In this document: piece after piece, positions 1 to 7,089 of the stretch
Layout of the letters: each line of letters starts with the position of its first letter
Position numbering within the stretch: the first letter of the stretch is position 1
Assembly (NCBI GenBank): GCA_958446945.1
Contig: CAUCYJ010000097.1
Coordinates: 1 to 9,874, forward strand
Direction of reading: 5' to 3'
From: UBA9414 sp958446945
Lineage (GTDB): Bacteria > Bacillota > Clostridia > Lachnospirales > Lachnospiraceae
Length of the DNA stretch: 9,874 bases
The notes under the pieces: generated by a model
The model's database searches: none
Told to the model about the DNA's origin: nothing
The model's input: only the letters and a program-made list of their open reading frames with translations
Made by a program: the position numbers and the translations under genes

Positions 1-341
1 TTACCGATAGAGATCGGCTCACCTTTAATACCCCGGATACATCTTCCTTCACACTGTGACTCCTGAGGACATACACGTCCACAGATTGCAGGAAGCGCTG
101 AAGATTTACCGATAATTTTGTATGCTTCTTCAATATTTCCTTCTTTTACTTCATTAATAAATGCCGGAATGTTAATTGCTACAGGGCATCCCTGAATACA
201 TTTCGCATTTTTACAGTTAATACATCTGCTTGCCTCTTCCATAGCTTCTTCTTTGTTATATCCAAGACAAACTTCATCAAAGTTCGTTGCACGAACCTTT
301 GGATCCTGTTCTCTTACTGGTACTTTCTTTAATACGTCCAT
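1..341 (-). CDS. gltA: NfnB/SudA-type flavoprotein (usually annotated glutamate synthase small subunit), N-terminal 113 residues, cut by window edge
   Basis: This is the N-terminal part of a GltD/NfnB/SudA-family FAD and iron-sulfur oxidoreductase. The frame is open to base 1, so the flavin and NADP(H) domains lie outside the window. The visible part is the cysteine-rich domain (Fer4_20 type) that binds [4Fe-4S] clusters: C40, C43, C48 and C52 form CxxCxxxxCxxxC, and C87, C91, C97 and C101 form a second group. The start ATG at 341 shares its A with the TAA stop of the upstream gene (TAATG), which implies translational coupling, and a strong GGAGGTGA lies 6 nt before it. In this family GltD-like proteins pair with a large GltB subunit, while NfnB pairs with an NfnA-type flavoprotein. 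The immediate upstream gene is NfnA-like, so I infer the large subunit of an NADH-dependent ferredoxin:NADP+ oxidoreductase rather than a glutamate synthase subunit. The family is near certain; the Nfn assignment is probable. Confidence 0.88.
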   Translation of the reverse strand, partial: MDVLKKVPVREQDPKVRATNFDEVCLGYNKEEAMEEASRCINCKNAKCIQGCPVAINIPAFINEVKEGNIEEAYKIIGKSSALPAICGRVCPQESQCEGRCIRGIKGEPISIG

Positions 342-1231
342 TACTCGTCACCTCCGCAATGACCACATCCGCCGTGATGTGTATCACCTTCCTGTAATTT
401 CAGCATTGCTCTTCCCTCTGCTGTTTTATAAATCTGCTGTCTCTTCATAGCTTCGTCAAAGTTTACAAGATGTCCGTCGAACTCCGGTCCGTCTACACAT
501 GCAAATTTAATTTCTCCGCCAACAGAAAGACGACATGCACCACACATACCTGTTCCGTCTACCATAATCGGGTTCATACTTACAATCGTCGGAATCTCAA
601 GTTTCTTTGTAAGCAGGCATACGAATTTCATCATGATCATCGGTCCGATTGCAACACATACATCATACTTGTTGCCTTCTTCAACTAATTTTTCGATCAT
701 GCTTGTTACCATACCATGATGTCCATATGTTCCATCATCTGTACAGATATAAAGGTTACCTGCAACCTCTTTCATCATATCTTCAAGGATTAACATATCC
801 TTTGTCTTAGATCCAACAATAACATCTACTGCGATGCCATGCTCTTTCATCCATTTTACCTGTGGATAAACCGGAGCGGCACCAACACCACCTGCAACAA
901 ACAGGATTTTTTTCTGTCTTAAGGATTCCATATCTTCATGCACAAACTCAGATGCACATCCTAAAGGACCAGTGAAGTCTCTGAATGAGTCTCCTGCCTG
1001 TAATTTTGCCATTTTTTCAGTAGAAGCTCCAACAATCTGGAACACAATTGTAACAGTTCCTGCTTCTCTGTCATAATCACAAATTGTAAGTGGGATTCTT
1101 TCTCCCTTTTCGTCCATCTTTACGATAACGAACTGGCCAGGCTCGCAATGTTTTGCAACTCTTGGCGCTTCTACATCCATAAGAAAAATCTTATCTGCCA
1201 ATGTTTCGGCTTTCAGTATTTTATACATCAT
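341..1231 (-). CDS. nfnA: NfnA/SudB-type ferredoxin-NADP+ reductase subunit (sulfide/dihydroorotate dehydrogenase-like FAD/NAD-binding protein)
   Basis: This is a 296-residue protein of the ferredoxin-NADP reductase/PyrK-like superfamily. Residues 1-98 form the FAD-binding barrel, with the flavin motif RIPLT at 45-49 and GPLG at 88-91. Residues 108-225 form the nucleotide-binding fold, with VAGGVGAAP at 112-120. A [2Fe-2S] site follows in DGTGMCGAC and ACVDGPEFD: C230, C233 and C245, with D225 as the likely fourth ligand, since an Asp-Cys3 cluster is known in characterised NfnA proteins. The gene is coupled to the NfnB-like gene downstream (TAATG overlap), so the inferred complex is the cytoplasmic electron-bifurcating NfnAB, which couples NADH and reduced ferredoxin oxidation to NADP+ reduction. 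Sulfide dehydrogenase SudAB is the alternative name for the same architecture. The start is ATGATG; AGGAGG is 3 nt from the first ATG and 6 nt from the second, so translation may really begin at 1228. Oddly, the protein ends in a Cys/His/Gly tail with H285, H286, C289, H291 and C292. Confidence 0.9.
   Translation of the reverse strand: MMYKILKAETLADKIFLMDVEAPRVAKHCEPGQFVIVKMDEKGERIPLTICDYDREAGTVTIVFQIVGASTEKMAKLQAGDSFRDFTGPLGCASEFVHEDMESLRQKKILFVAGGVGAAPVYPQVKWMKEHGIAVDVIVGSKTKDMLILEDMMKEVAGNLYICTDDGTYGHHGMVTSMIEKLVEEGNKYDVCVAIGPMIMMKFVCLLTKKLEIPTIVSMNPIMVDGTGMCGACRLSVGGEIKFACVDGPEFDGHLVNFDEAMKRQQIYKTAEGRAMLKLQEGDTHHGGCGHCGGDE
348..355 (-). promoter_or_regulatory. Ribosome binding site of gltA/nfnB inside the end of nfnA
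   Basis: The minus strand reads GGAGGTGA, then 6 nt to the ATG at 341. These bases also encode the last Gly-Gly-Asp of NfnA, so the C-terminus of one protein and the translation signal of the next share the same DNA. It supports the ATG at 341 as the true start. Confidence 0.85.
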
Positions 1232-1234
1232 AGT

Positions 1235-1241
1235 CCTCCTC
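1235..1241 (-). promoter_or_regulatory. Ribosome binding site of nfnA, favouring the second of two adjacent ATGs
   Basis: The minus strand reads GAGGAGG followed by ACT and ATGATG. The spacing from AGGAGG is 3 nt to the ATG at 1231 and 6 nt to the ATG at 1228. The second fits usual Shine-Dalgarno geometry better. Confidence 0.7.
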
Positions 1242-1261
1242 TATTCTTAACTCTACATATT

Positions 1262-1290
1262 ATAATAAAACATAATTAAAAAAATATCAA
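1262..1290 (-). promoter_or_regulatory. Probable sigma-A promoter of the nfnA-nfnB unit
   Basis: On the minus strand TTGATA (1290-1285) is followed by a 17-nt AT-rich spacer and TATTAT (1267-1262). A perfect TATAAT also occurs at 1264-1259, but 20 nt from the -35 box, so the first pairing is preferred. Transcription would begin around 1255, giving a leader of about 25 nt before nfnA. The preceding gene ends at 1335 with no convincing terminator, so some readthrough into nfnA is possible. Confidence 0.65.
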
Positions 1291-1334
1291 TCTAATTTTG
1301 TCATGTTTTCTGTTTTTCGCTTTTTTCAATAATT

Positions 1335-2675
1335 TTACTGCAAAATAAGCTCATAATTCATCTTTTTTATCTCACTGAGACGTCCTTTACCGTCCACCAG
1401 CACTGCACAAAAGATATGATTTCCTTCCGGCATATCAATCGGTCCGGTGTATTTTGTTGATGCTGCTGTTGGAGTTTCAATTTCTCCATCCGCACTGCTG
1501 ATCGTATAGTAAGCTGTATAACCGCTTGGCACCTGAATCGTTATCTGCATCTGGCGTTCATAATATCCTGTTGATGGCGAAACTGCCGGCGCATCTGCAA
1601 CCGGATATTCTACTACATATGTTTTCGACACTACAACACTTGGAACACCTTCATCATTCACAGAAATAGCGCTGATTGTTGTAGTTCCTTCACCAATCTG
1701 TATAGGTGCTTCATATAATGTACTTTCAGCAGTCGGTTCTGTCCCATCCGTTGTATAATAAATCTTTTGTCCTTTAGACGTCAGAGAAAGTTCCTGCACT
1801 TCGTCATAGGTTTTTTCCTCTAAACTGAATTTTGGTTCATTAGAGACATACATATTCAGATCATCTAAAACCCCATCATCTTCACACTCATCTAAAAGTA
1901 CCGGAATTTTACTGAGCTGATCCGTCTGCTGATAAAACTCAATACATCCTCTGTACAATTCTACGTTTCCAGGATACTTGCTGATAGCTTTCAGATAATA
2001 CTCTTCTGCTGCATCCGGCTCATTCTGTGCGATATAAACTGCTGCCAAACCATTATAAGCATCCGCTTTTGCATCATCCTGTTTCATTGCCTGATGAAAC
2101 TTTTCTTCTGCCTGACGATAATTTTTCTGATTAAGATAACGATTTCCACCTTTGACAAGACCATAGTATGTATTTAAATAAATAAAATATCCAAGTGCGC
2201 TGAGAATTACGACAACTCCAATGCCGATCAAAATCCGCATACGTTTTTTTGCTTTTTGCCGTTTGCGTTTTAATTCATTCTCTCTCCTGCGCCTTGCACG
2301 TTCTTCCTGATGCTTCCTCTCTCTTAACTCAGATTGTCTTATATTGTTAGTGCTCTCTTTTCTCTGCTCATCCAGAAGATGCCGTTCTTTTTCTTCTCTG
2401 CGTTTCTGTGCCAGATGAGACTCTGGCTGATCTTCTGTATTTGGTAGAGGAATATTCATCGTATATGAAATCATCCCATTCGAATTTTTCAGATTCTCAA
2501 TCGGTATTTTATTTCTCGTACGATTCGATGGTTCTTCCTCAAGCGCCCCTTTCACTTGAGCTGTTAATACATCATCCAAAGGATTGTAGTCCGGAACAAT
2601 CTGTACCTCTTGACCACACTTTTCGCAATAGAGATAACCTTCCGGAATTGTGGCACCACAATTCTTACATTTCAT
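1335..2675 (-). CDS. Zinc-ribbon, single-pass membrane protein with TPR repeats and chitobiase-like C-terminal domains, function unknown
   Basis: This 446-residue protein cannot be assigned a function. Its N-terminus is a zinc ribbon with two CxxC pairs (C3, C6, C17, C20). A linker follows, then a very basic and acidic, probably helical stretch (about 88-146). One transmembrane helix spans about 147-167 (ILIGIGVVVILSALGYFIY). Two TPR-like repeats cover about 174-241 (NYRQAEEKFHQAM; EPDAAEEYYLKAI). Two copies of a beta-rich domain resembling the chitobiase/hexosaminidase C-terminal (CHB_HEX_C) or Fn3-like fold end it, at about 268-350 and 353-444; YYTTDGTEPT in the first aligns with YYTISSADGE in the second. 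The arginine/lysine-rich flank before the helix predicts the zinc ribbon inside and the TPR and beta domains outside. The start is supported by GGGGGA 8 nt upstream, an unusual all-G variant of GGAGG. It lies 36 bp after folD and is probably cotranscribed with ftsK-folD. A role in envelope protein interactions is only a guess. Confidence 0.85.
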   Translation of the reverse strand: MKCKNCGATIPEGYLYCEKCGQEVQIVPDYNPLDDVLTAQVKGALEEEPSNRTRNKIPIENLKNSNGMISYTMNIPLPNTEDQPESHLAQKRREEKERHLLDEQRKESTNNIRQSELRERKHQEERARRRRENELKRKRQKAKKRMRILIGIGVVVILSALGYFIYLNTYYGLVKGGNRYLNQKNYRQAEEKFHQAMKQDDAKADAYNGLAAVYIAQNEPDAAEEYYLKAISKYPGNVELYRGCIEFYQQTDQLSKIPVLLDECEDDGVLDDLNMYVSNEPKFSLEEKTYDEVQELSLTSKGQKIYYTTDGTEPTAESTLYEAPIQIGEGTTTISAISVNDEGVPSVVVSKTYVVEYPVADAPAVSPSTGYYERQMQITIQVPSGYTAYYTISSADGEIETPTAASTKYTGPIDMPEGNHIFCAVLVDGKGRLSEIKKMNYELILQ

Positions 2676-2711
2676 TTATACCATCCCCCAAATTAATTTT
2701 CTTTTGTCAAT

Positions 2712-3551
2712 TTATATTTCTGCTGTTGAAAGACAATTCTGTAAAAGCATTGTAATTGTCATTGGTCCGACGCCGCCAGGTACCGGCGTGATAGCTTCCA
2801 CTTTTGAAAAAACATCTTCATAGTCTACATCACCACAAAGTTTTCCATTTTCATCCCGATCCATCCCGACATCAATCACTACGGCGCCTTCTTTTACATA
2901 TTCTTTCGTAATCATCTTAGTCTGTCCGACTGCTATGATCAAAATATCAGCCCTTTTTGTCACTTGCGCCAGATTCTCCGTCTTAGAATGTGCGATTGTT
3001 ACGGTGGCATTTTCCTGTAACATCAAAAGCGCCATTGGTTTACCGACAATATTGCTTCTTCCAACAATAACACATTCTTTTCCTGCAATAGAAATGCCGG
3101 AGCGCTTTAACATTTCTACAATTCCTGCCGGTGTGCATGGTTTTGGTCCCGCCGCTCCGATGCAAAGATTACCGACATTATATGGATGAAAACAGTCTAC
3201 ATCTTTTTTCGGAGCAATGCATTCCAACACATGTTTTTCACAAATATGTTTCGGGAGCGGAAGCTGAACAAGAATTCCGCTAACCTTCGGATCCTGATTT
3301 AATTGTTTAATCAATTCAAGCAGTTCCTCTTCTGTCGTTGTTGCCGGCAAATGGCGAATATCCGAGGTAATCCCTACAAACTCACATGCTTTTGCCTTAT
3401 TTCTAACATAAACTGATGAGGCAGGATCATCTCCAACCTGTACAACTGTTAGTCCAATTGCCACTCCTTTTTCTAAAAGCACATCCATTTTCTTTTTCAT
3501 TTCTACTTTCATGTCTGCTGAAATTTCTTTTCCACTAATGATCTTTGCCAT
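2712..3551 (-). CDS. folD: Bifunctional methylenetetrahydrofolate dehydrogenase/methenyltetrahydrofolate cyclohydrolase FolD
   Basis: FolD interconverts 5,10-methylene-, 5,10-methenyl- and 10-formyl-tetrahydrofolate in the cytoplasm, using NADP(H), and feeds purine and formyl-Met-tRNA synthesis. At 279 residues it is full length. The catalytic-domain signature has Y48 and K52 (YVRNK), Q96 lies in GILVQLPLPKH, and the KDVD segment has D117 and D119. PCTPAG at 138-143 precedes the NADP-binding GRSNIVGKP (164-172), and the C-terminal signature PVPGGVGPMT lies at 256-265. The usual DVDGFHP reads DVDCFHP, with Cys at 120; I recall this in clostridial homologues, so it is probably a lineage trait. 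AGGAGG sits 7 nt before the ATG. The gene begins 36 bp after ftsK with no visible promoter, suggesting cotranscription with it. The folate link to the neighbouring Nfn genes through NADPH is possible but only inferred. Confidence 0.97.
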   Translation of the reverse strand: MAKIISGKEISADMKVEMKKKMDVLLEKGVAIGLTVVQVGDDPASSVYVRNKAKACEFVGITSDIRHLPATTTEEELLELIKQLNQDPKVSGILVQLPLPKHICEKHVLECIAPKKDVDCFHPYNVGNLCIGAAGPKPCTPAGIVEMLKRSGISIAGKECVIVGRSNIVGKPMALLMLQENATVTIAHSKTENLAQVTKRADILIIAVGQTKMITKEYVKEGAVVIDVGMDRDENGKLCGDVDYEDVFSKVEAITPVPGGVGPMTITMLLQNCLSTAEI

Positions 3552-3587
3552 ATCGACTCCTCCTGTTCAACAGCTATGTGTTCGCAG

Positions 3588-6227
3588 TTACAGATACTCT
3601 TCCGCATATTGCTCAAATTGTTCCATTGACATAAGCACTTTGCGGGGTTTCGTACCCTCTTCCTCACCAACCACACCGGCTTCAGCTAACTGATCCATAA
3701 TTCTGGCCGCCCGATTAAAGCCAATTTTAAATACACGTTGCAGCATGCCAATAGAGGCTTTCTCTTTCTCAATAATAAATTTAGCCGCATCCACAAAATA
3801 GACATCTCTGTCATCTCCGGAACTTCCGGCGGCAGCTGCATTGCTTGTATTTACATGGTTAGTAATTTCTTCATTATATATTGGATTGCCATTCTCGTTC
3901 ACGAGATAATCTACAACAGCCTGTACTTCCTGATCTGATACAAATGATCCCTGAACACGCACAGGCTTCTGATAACCTGATGGATAAAAAAGCATATCAC
4001 CTTTTCCAAGCAATTTTTCTGCTCCATTCATATCAATAATTGTTCTCGAATCCACGCCGGACGATACCGAAAATGCAATTCTGGATGGCATATTTGCCTT
4101 AATTAATCCAGTAATAACATTTACAGACGGTCGTTGCGTTGCCAGCACCAGATGGATCCCGGCAGCTCTTGCAAGCTGTGCCAGACGGCAAATTGCCTCT
4201 TCTACTTCTCCCGGTGCAACCATCATTAAATCAGCCAACTCATCTACAATAATTACAATTTGAGGCATTTTCTTTGGTTTTGCCGGATCATCAATCTCTT
4301 TAATTGATTCTACTTTCGTATTATAACCGTTCAGATCACGTACATTATACTGTGCAAAAAGCTGATAACGTTTCTCCATCTCTATAACTGCCCAGTTCAA
4401 AGCTCCCGCAGCTTTCTTAGGATCTGTTACAACAGGAATCATCAAATGCGGAATCCCGTTGTAGACGCTTAACTCAACCACTTTTGGATCAATCATGATC
4501 AGTTTCACATCTGCCGGATCCGCTTTGTATAAAATACTCATAATCAAGGTATTAATGCAGACAGATTTTCCCGAGCCGGTAGCTCCTGCAATAAGTAAAT
4601 GAGGCATTTTCTTAATATCTGCTACGACAACTTTACCTGCAATATCTCTACCAACAGCAAATGCGATTTTTGAAGAATGCTTTTTAAACTCTTCTGATTC
4701 CAAGAGATCCCGCAGAAGAACTGCCACGTTTTCCTTATTGGGAACTTCAATTCCGACAGCTGCCTTACCCGGGATTGGCGCCTCAATACGAATATCCGCT
4801 GCCGCAAGGTTTAACTTAATATCATCCGCCAGGCCAACGATCTTACTGACCTTTACTCCTTGCTCCGGCTGAAGTTCATACCTCGTTACAGACGGCCCAC
4901 AGCTCACATTTGTTACATGAACATTCACTCCGAAATTCTGAAGTGTCTGCTGCAGTTTCATCGCAGTCTCCCGAAGATGCGCATCTGAATCTCCGCCTCC
5001 GCTTCTGCCTTTCTTTAACAGCTTATATGGCGGATATACATAAACCTTTTTCGGTTCTTGTTCTTCTTTACGAATCTTTTCGTCCAGAGCTTTTGTCTCC
5101 TCAGCCACTTCACTTCTACTTTCTTTTGTAGATCGTTTTCGATGCTCCGGTACTTCTTTTTGCTGTACCTCTGTCTGTGGCATCTCCATTTTCGGTATCG
5201 TCGTTTGTGGCATCTCAGCTATCTCGGTATTCGGAAGTTCTTCATTTAATATTTCATTCGTTTCCGGAATATTAACTTCCGTCGGCATTGCCCGGTTAAT
5301 TACAAAGTCCGGAACTTCTGATTCCGGAGAAGGTGTAATTTCTTTCATCTCCGGCGTCTTTTTTACAAAATCTTCTTCATTCAATGTTGTAGCAAAAGAG
5401 ACGCCTGACACAACTTTTCGATTCTTTCCTCCTTCATGTAATTCCTGACTTTTCTTTATTTCTTCCTGACGGGCACGCTCTTGCCGTCTAGCTTCCTTCG
5501 CTTCCAGATTTTTTCTCCGCTGTTCCAGTTTTTCCTCCTGTTGAATCGCACGCTCTTCTCTTCGGATTACCGCTGTTTCCCGACGGCGTTTTGCATCAGC
5601 CTTAGCATTCGAATAAGCTCTGCGTCCTCCTTCTTTTACACCCTTTAAAAAAGATCTTTCTGTAATGATGACAATACAGATAATAGAAAGAATGATTACG
5701 AATACAAAGGTCCCTGCTACTCCGATCGCCGGACAAAACAATTTTGCAAAAATACCGCCAAGTAACCCTCCATCTGTCTTATATCGGCTTGCAATTGTAT
5801 AGTACTCCGTATATCCAACTGTTTTATCAAATCCGGACATCATCAACTGTATAAACGTGCAGACAAGACATGTCAAAACGATTCCCGCTGCAATTTTCAC
5901 ATAGGCCTTTCCATTACCTTTGTTTGAAACGGCAAATGCAACTCCAATAAAAAAAGCAACAGGAACAATATAGGCAGTAACACCAAAAAAGCCAAATAAA
6001 ACGCCCGATACCATATCTCCTATAAATCCACCAATACCAAAATTGCTCAGCATCATTAAAATACTGATGGCGATTGCTATTAAAATCACAATCTCATCCC
6101 GTAAAAATCCCTGCTGTGGCATTTTCTTCTTCGACTGTGTTGCTTTCTTTGTATTAGAAACCGGTTTCTTTTTTGTTCCTCCCCTGGAAGAAGCCGTCTT
6201 TTTTGATTTTGTTGTATTTGAAGCCAT
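3588..6227 (-). CDS. ftsK: DNA translocase FtsK/SpoIIIE
   Basis: This is a membrane-anchored hexameric ATPase that pumps double-stranded DNA through closing septa, during division or, in spore formers, into the forespore. The 879 residues begin with a Lys/Ser/Thr-rich tail (1-36). A membrane domain of about four helices (44-190) is followed by a charged coiled-coil-like linker (195-265) and a proline/glutamate-rich linker (about 285-395). The alpha/beta motor follows, with Walker A GATGSGKS at 548-555, Walker B IVIIVDELADL at 657-667 (D662, E663) and the family motif SGVDSRTIID at 723-732. The C-terminal gamma winged-helix domain (about 805-879) contains GFNRAARIMDQL, which in relatives reads polar sequence motifs such as KOPS/SRS. 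The protein is longer than B. subtilis SpoIIIE (about 790 residues), mainly in the linker. AAGGGGGT lies just before the start with 7-nt spacing. It has its own extended -10 promoter and probably drives folD and the next gene. Whether it is the vegetative or sporulation paralogue cannot be told here. Confidence 0.97.
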   Translation of the reverse strand: MASNTTKSKKTASSRGGTKKKPVSNTKKATQSKKKMPQQGFLRDEIVILIAIAISILMMLSNFGIGGFIGDMVSGVLFGFFGVTAYIVPVAFFIGVAFAVSNKGNGKAYVKIAAGIVLTCLVCTFIQLMMSGFDKTVGYTEYYTIASRYKTDGGLLGGIFAKLFCPAIGVAGTFVFVIILSIICIVIITERSFLKGVKEGGRRAYSNAKADAKRRRETAVIRREERAIQQEEKLEQRRKNLEAKEARRQERARQEEIKKSQELHEGGKNRKVVSGVSFATTLNEEDFVKKTPEMKEITPSPESEVPDFVINRAMPTEVNIPETNEILNEELPNTEIAEMPQTTIPKMEMPQTEVQQKEVPEHRKRSTKESRSEVAEETKALDEKIRKEEQEPKKVYVYPPYKLLKKGRSGGGDSDAHLRETAMKLQQTLQNFGVNVHVTNVSCGPSVTRYELQPEQGVKVSKIVGLADDIKLNLAAADIRIEAPIPGKAAVGIEVPNKENVAVLLRDLLESEEFKKHSSKIAFAVGRDIAGKVVVADIKKMPHLLIAGATGSGKSVCINTLIMSILYKADPADVKLIMIDPKVVELSVYNGIPHLMIPVVTDPKKAAGALNWAVIEMEKRYQLFAQYNVRDLNGYNTKVESIKEIDDPAKPKKMPQIVIIVDELADLMMVAPGEVEEAICRLAQLARAAGIHLVLATQRPSVNVITGLIKANMPSRIAFSVSSGVDSRTIIDMNGAEKLLGKGDMLFYPSGYQKPVRVQGSFVSDQEVQAVVDYLVNENGNPIYNEEITNHVNTSNAAAAGSSGDDRDVYFVDAAKFIIEKEKASIGMLQRVFKIGFNRAARIMDQLAEAGVVGEEEGTKPRKVLMSMEQFEQYAEEYL

Positions 6228-6265
6228 AAGTTTACCCCCTTATGTTGTATAAACATACATATTAA

Positions 6266-6294
6266 ATTATAGCATCAATACAAATCTCTGTCAT
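6266..6294 (-). promoter_or_regulatory. Extended -10 promoter of ftsK
   Basis: On the minus strand ATGACA (6294-6289; one mismatch to TTGACA) is followed by a 17-nt spacer and a perfect TATAAT (6271-6266), preceded by TGC, the extended -10 element. The -35 box starts 3 nt after the tepA stop codon. Predicted transcription starts near 6259, giving a leader of about 32 nt that holds an AT-rich imperfect inverted repeat (TGTAT/ATACA arms). Confidence 0.75.
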
Positions 6295-6297
6295 TAG

Positions 6298-7014
6298 TTA
6301 TTTTTGAGGTTTCCTTTTTTCGTCAATCAGCTCATAAAGCTTTTGCATTGCCTCACAAATTCCGCCAACTTGATTGATAATTCTTTCACGAACCGCTTCC
6401 TCCCCATTCAGCATTGTTCCTACATCTTTCACAAGCTGAGTGGAATCCAACATTAACTCCTCTAGACGTTCTACTGAAATACCAGAATGTTCCGAAATAA
6501 AACGCGTGATCCGGTCCTGAGTTTTTTCCATATTCCGGTAACTCTGGATCACACCAATCGTCATTCCATTGGAACGCACCGGATGGATGATCATTGTGCC
6601 GCTTGGTACAATAAAAGAGTAATTTGCCGCCACTGCCAGCGGGCCTCCGATGGAATGACACCCTCCAAGAACAAGAGACACTGTTGGCTTACTCAAAGAT
6701 GCAATCATCTCTGCAATGGCAAGCCCCGCTTCCACATCCCCTCCCATTGTATTAAGTAAAATCAACACTCCATCAATCCGTGTGTCATTTTCAATTTCAG
6801 CTAATTTGGGTAACAGATGTTCGTATTTTGTAGCCTTCGTGCTTCCCGATACCGCTTCATGCCCTTCGATTTCTCCAATAATTGTAAGAAGCTGGATATT
6901 AGGCTTCCCACTGTCATTCTCTAAAGGAATGCTTCCTACTTCTTTAATCTGCTCATCCTGATCTTTCTGTTGCTCCAACATATCTTTTGACTGTTCTGCT
7001 TTATATTCAGACAT
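6298..7014 (-). CDS. tepA: ClpP-family serine protease, TepA/YmfB type
   Basis: This 238-residue cytoplasmic protein belongs to the ClpP/crotonase-like serine protease family. The oxyanion segment LNTMGGDVEAG (88-98) corresponds to NSPGG in ClpP. The nucleophile is S121 in GGCHSIGG and the catalytic histidine is H144 in IIHPV. The acid is probably D197, before GEEA, although the spacing differs slightly from ClpP. The N-terminal 40 residues are charged and polar with no signal peptide. This architecture matches B. subtilis TepA (YmfB), reported as a translocation-enhancing protease and encoded just before spoIIIE, the same order as here. It is not the housekeeping ClpP: the substitution of ASMGA by HSIGG and the long N-terminus separate it. 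The start ATG has GGAGG 7 nt upstream, but that sequence is the 3' arm of a strong inverted repeat. Its natural substrates are not evident from sequence. Confidence 0.88.
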   Translation of the reverse strand: MSEYKAEQSKDMLEQQKDQDEQIKEVGSIPLENDSGKPNIQLLTIIGEIEGHEAVSGSTKATKYEHLLPKLAEIENDTRIDGVLILLNTMGGDVEAGLAIAEMIASLSKPTVSLVLGGCHSIGGPLAVAANYSFIVPSGTMIIHPVRSNGMTIGVIQSYRNMEKTQDRITRFISEHSGISVERLEELMLDSTQLVKDVGTMLNGEEAVRERIINQVGGICEAMQKLYELIDEKRKPQK

Positions 7015-7018
7015 AACA

Positions 7019-7056
7019 AAACCTCCACATCTCTTTTTCTTAGTATGTGGAGGTTT
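7019..7056 (-). promoter_or_regulatory. Perfect 12-bp stem-loop that sequesters the tepA ribosome binding site (possible terminator/attenuator)
   Basis: On the minus strand AAACCTCCACAT (7056-7045) is exactly complementary to ATGTGGAGGTTT (7030-7019), with a purine-rich 14-nt loop. The 3' arm contains the tepA Shine-Dalgarno GGAGG, and its TTT continues as TTTTGTT, a short U tract. The structure could end transcription coming from the MATE gene, hide the tepA ribosome binding site, or both. No good promoter is visible between the MATE stop and this stem, so readthrough RNA from upstream would carry it. Confidence 0.7.
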
Positions 7057-7089
7057 CCCTGCGTTATACGCTTATACTTTATTCATATT

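Noticed and set aside
1291..1334. Possible terminator after the zinc-ribbon gene
   Set aside because: The stretch is A-rich on the minus strand, with no inverted repeat long enough to form a hairpin.
2674..2710. Perfect TTGACA just after the folD stop, possibly a promoter for the zinc-ribbon gene
   Set aside because: The only -10-like sequence (TATAAA) is 24 nt away and overlaps the start codon. No -10 box occurs at 15-19 nt.
2408..2755. 115-codon plus-strand frame across the zinc-ribbon gene and the end of folD
   Set aside because: It spans two clear minus-strand genes and the gap between them, and the product shows no family features.
3563..3573. Interrupted palindrome CTGTT-C-AACAG next to the folD ribosome binding site
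   Set aside because: The arms are 5 bp with a one-base centre, too short for a stable RNA hairpin and likely chance.
7061..7077. GCGT-TAT-ACGC and repeated TTATAC between the MATE gene and tepA
   Set aside because: The stem is 4 bp with a 3-nt loop. TATAAC/TATAAG boxes on the minus strand lack a matching -35, so I call neither terminator nor promoter.
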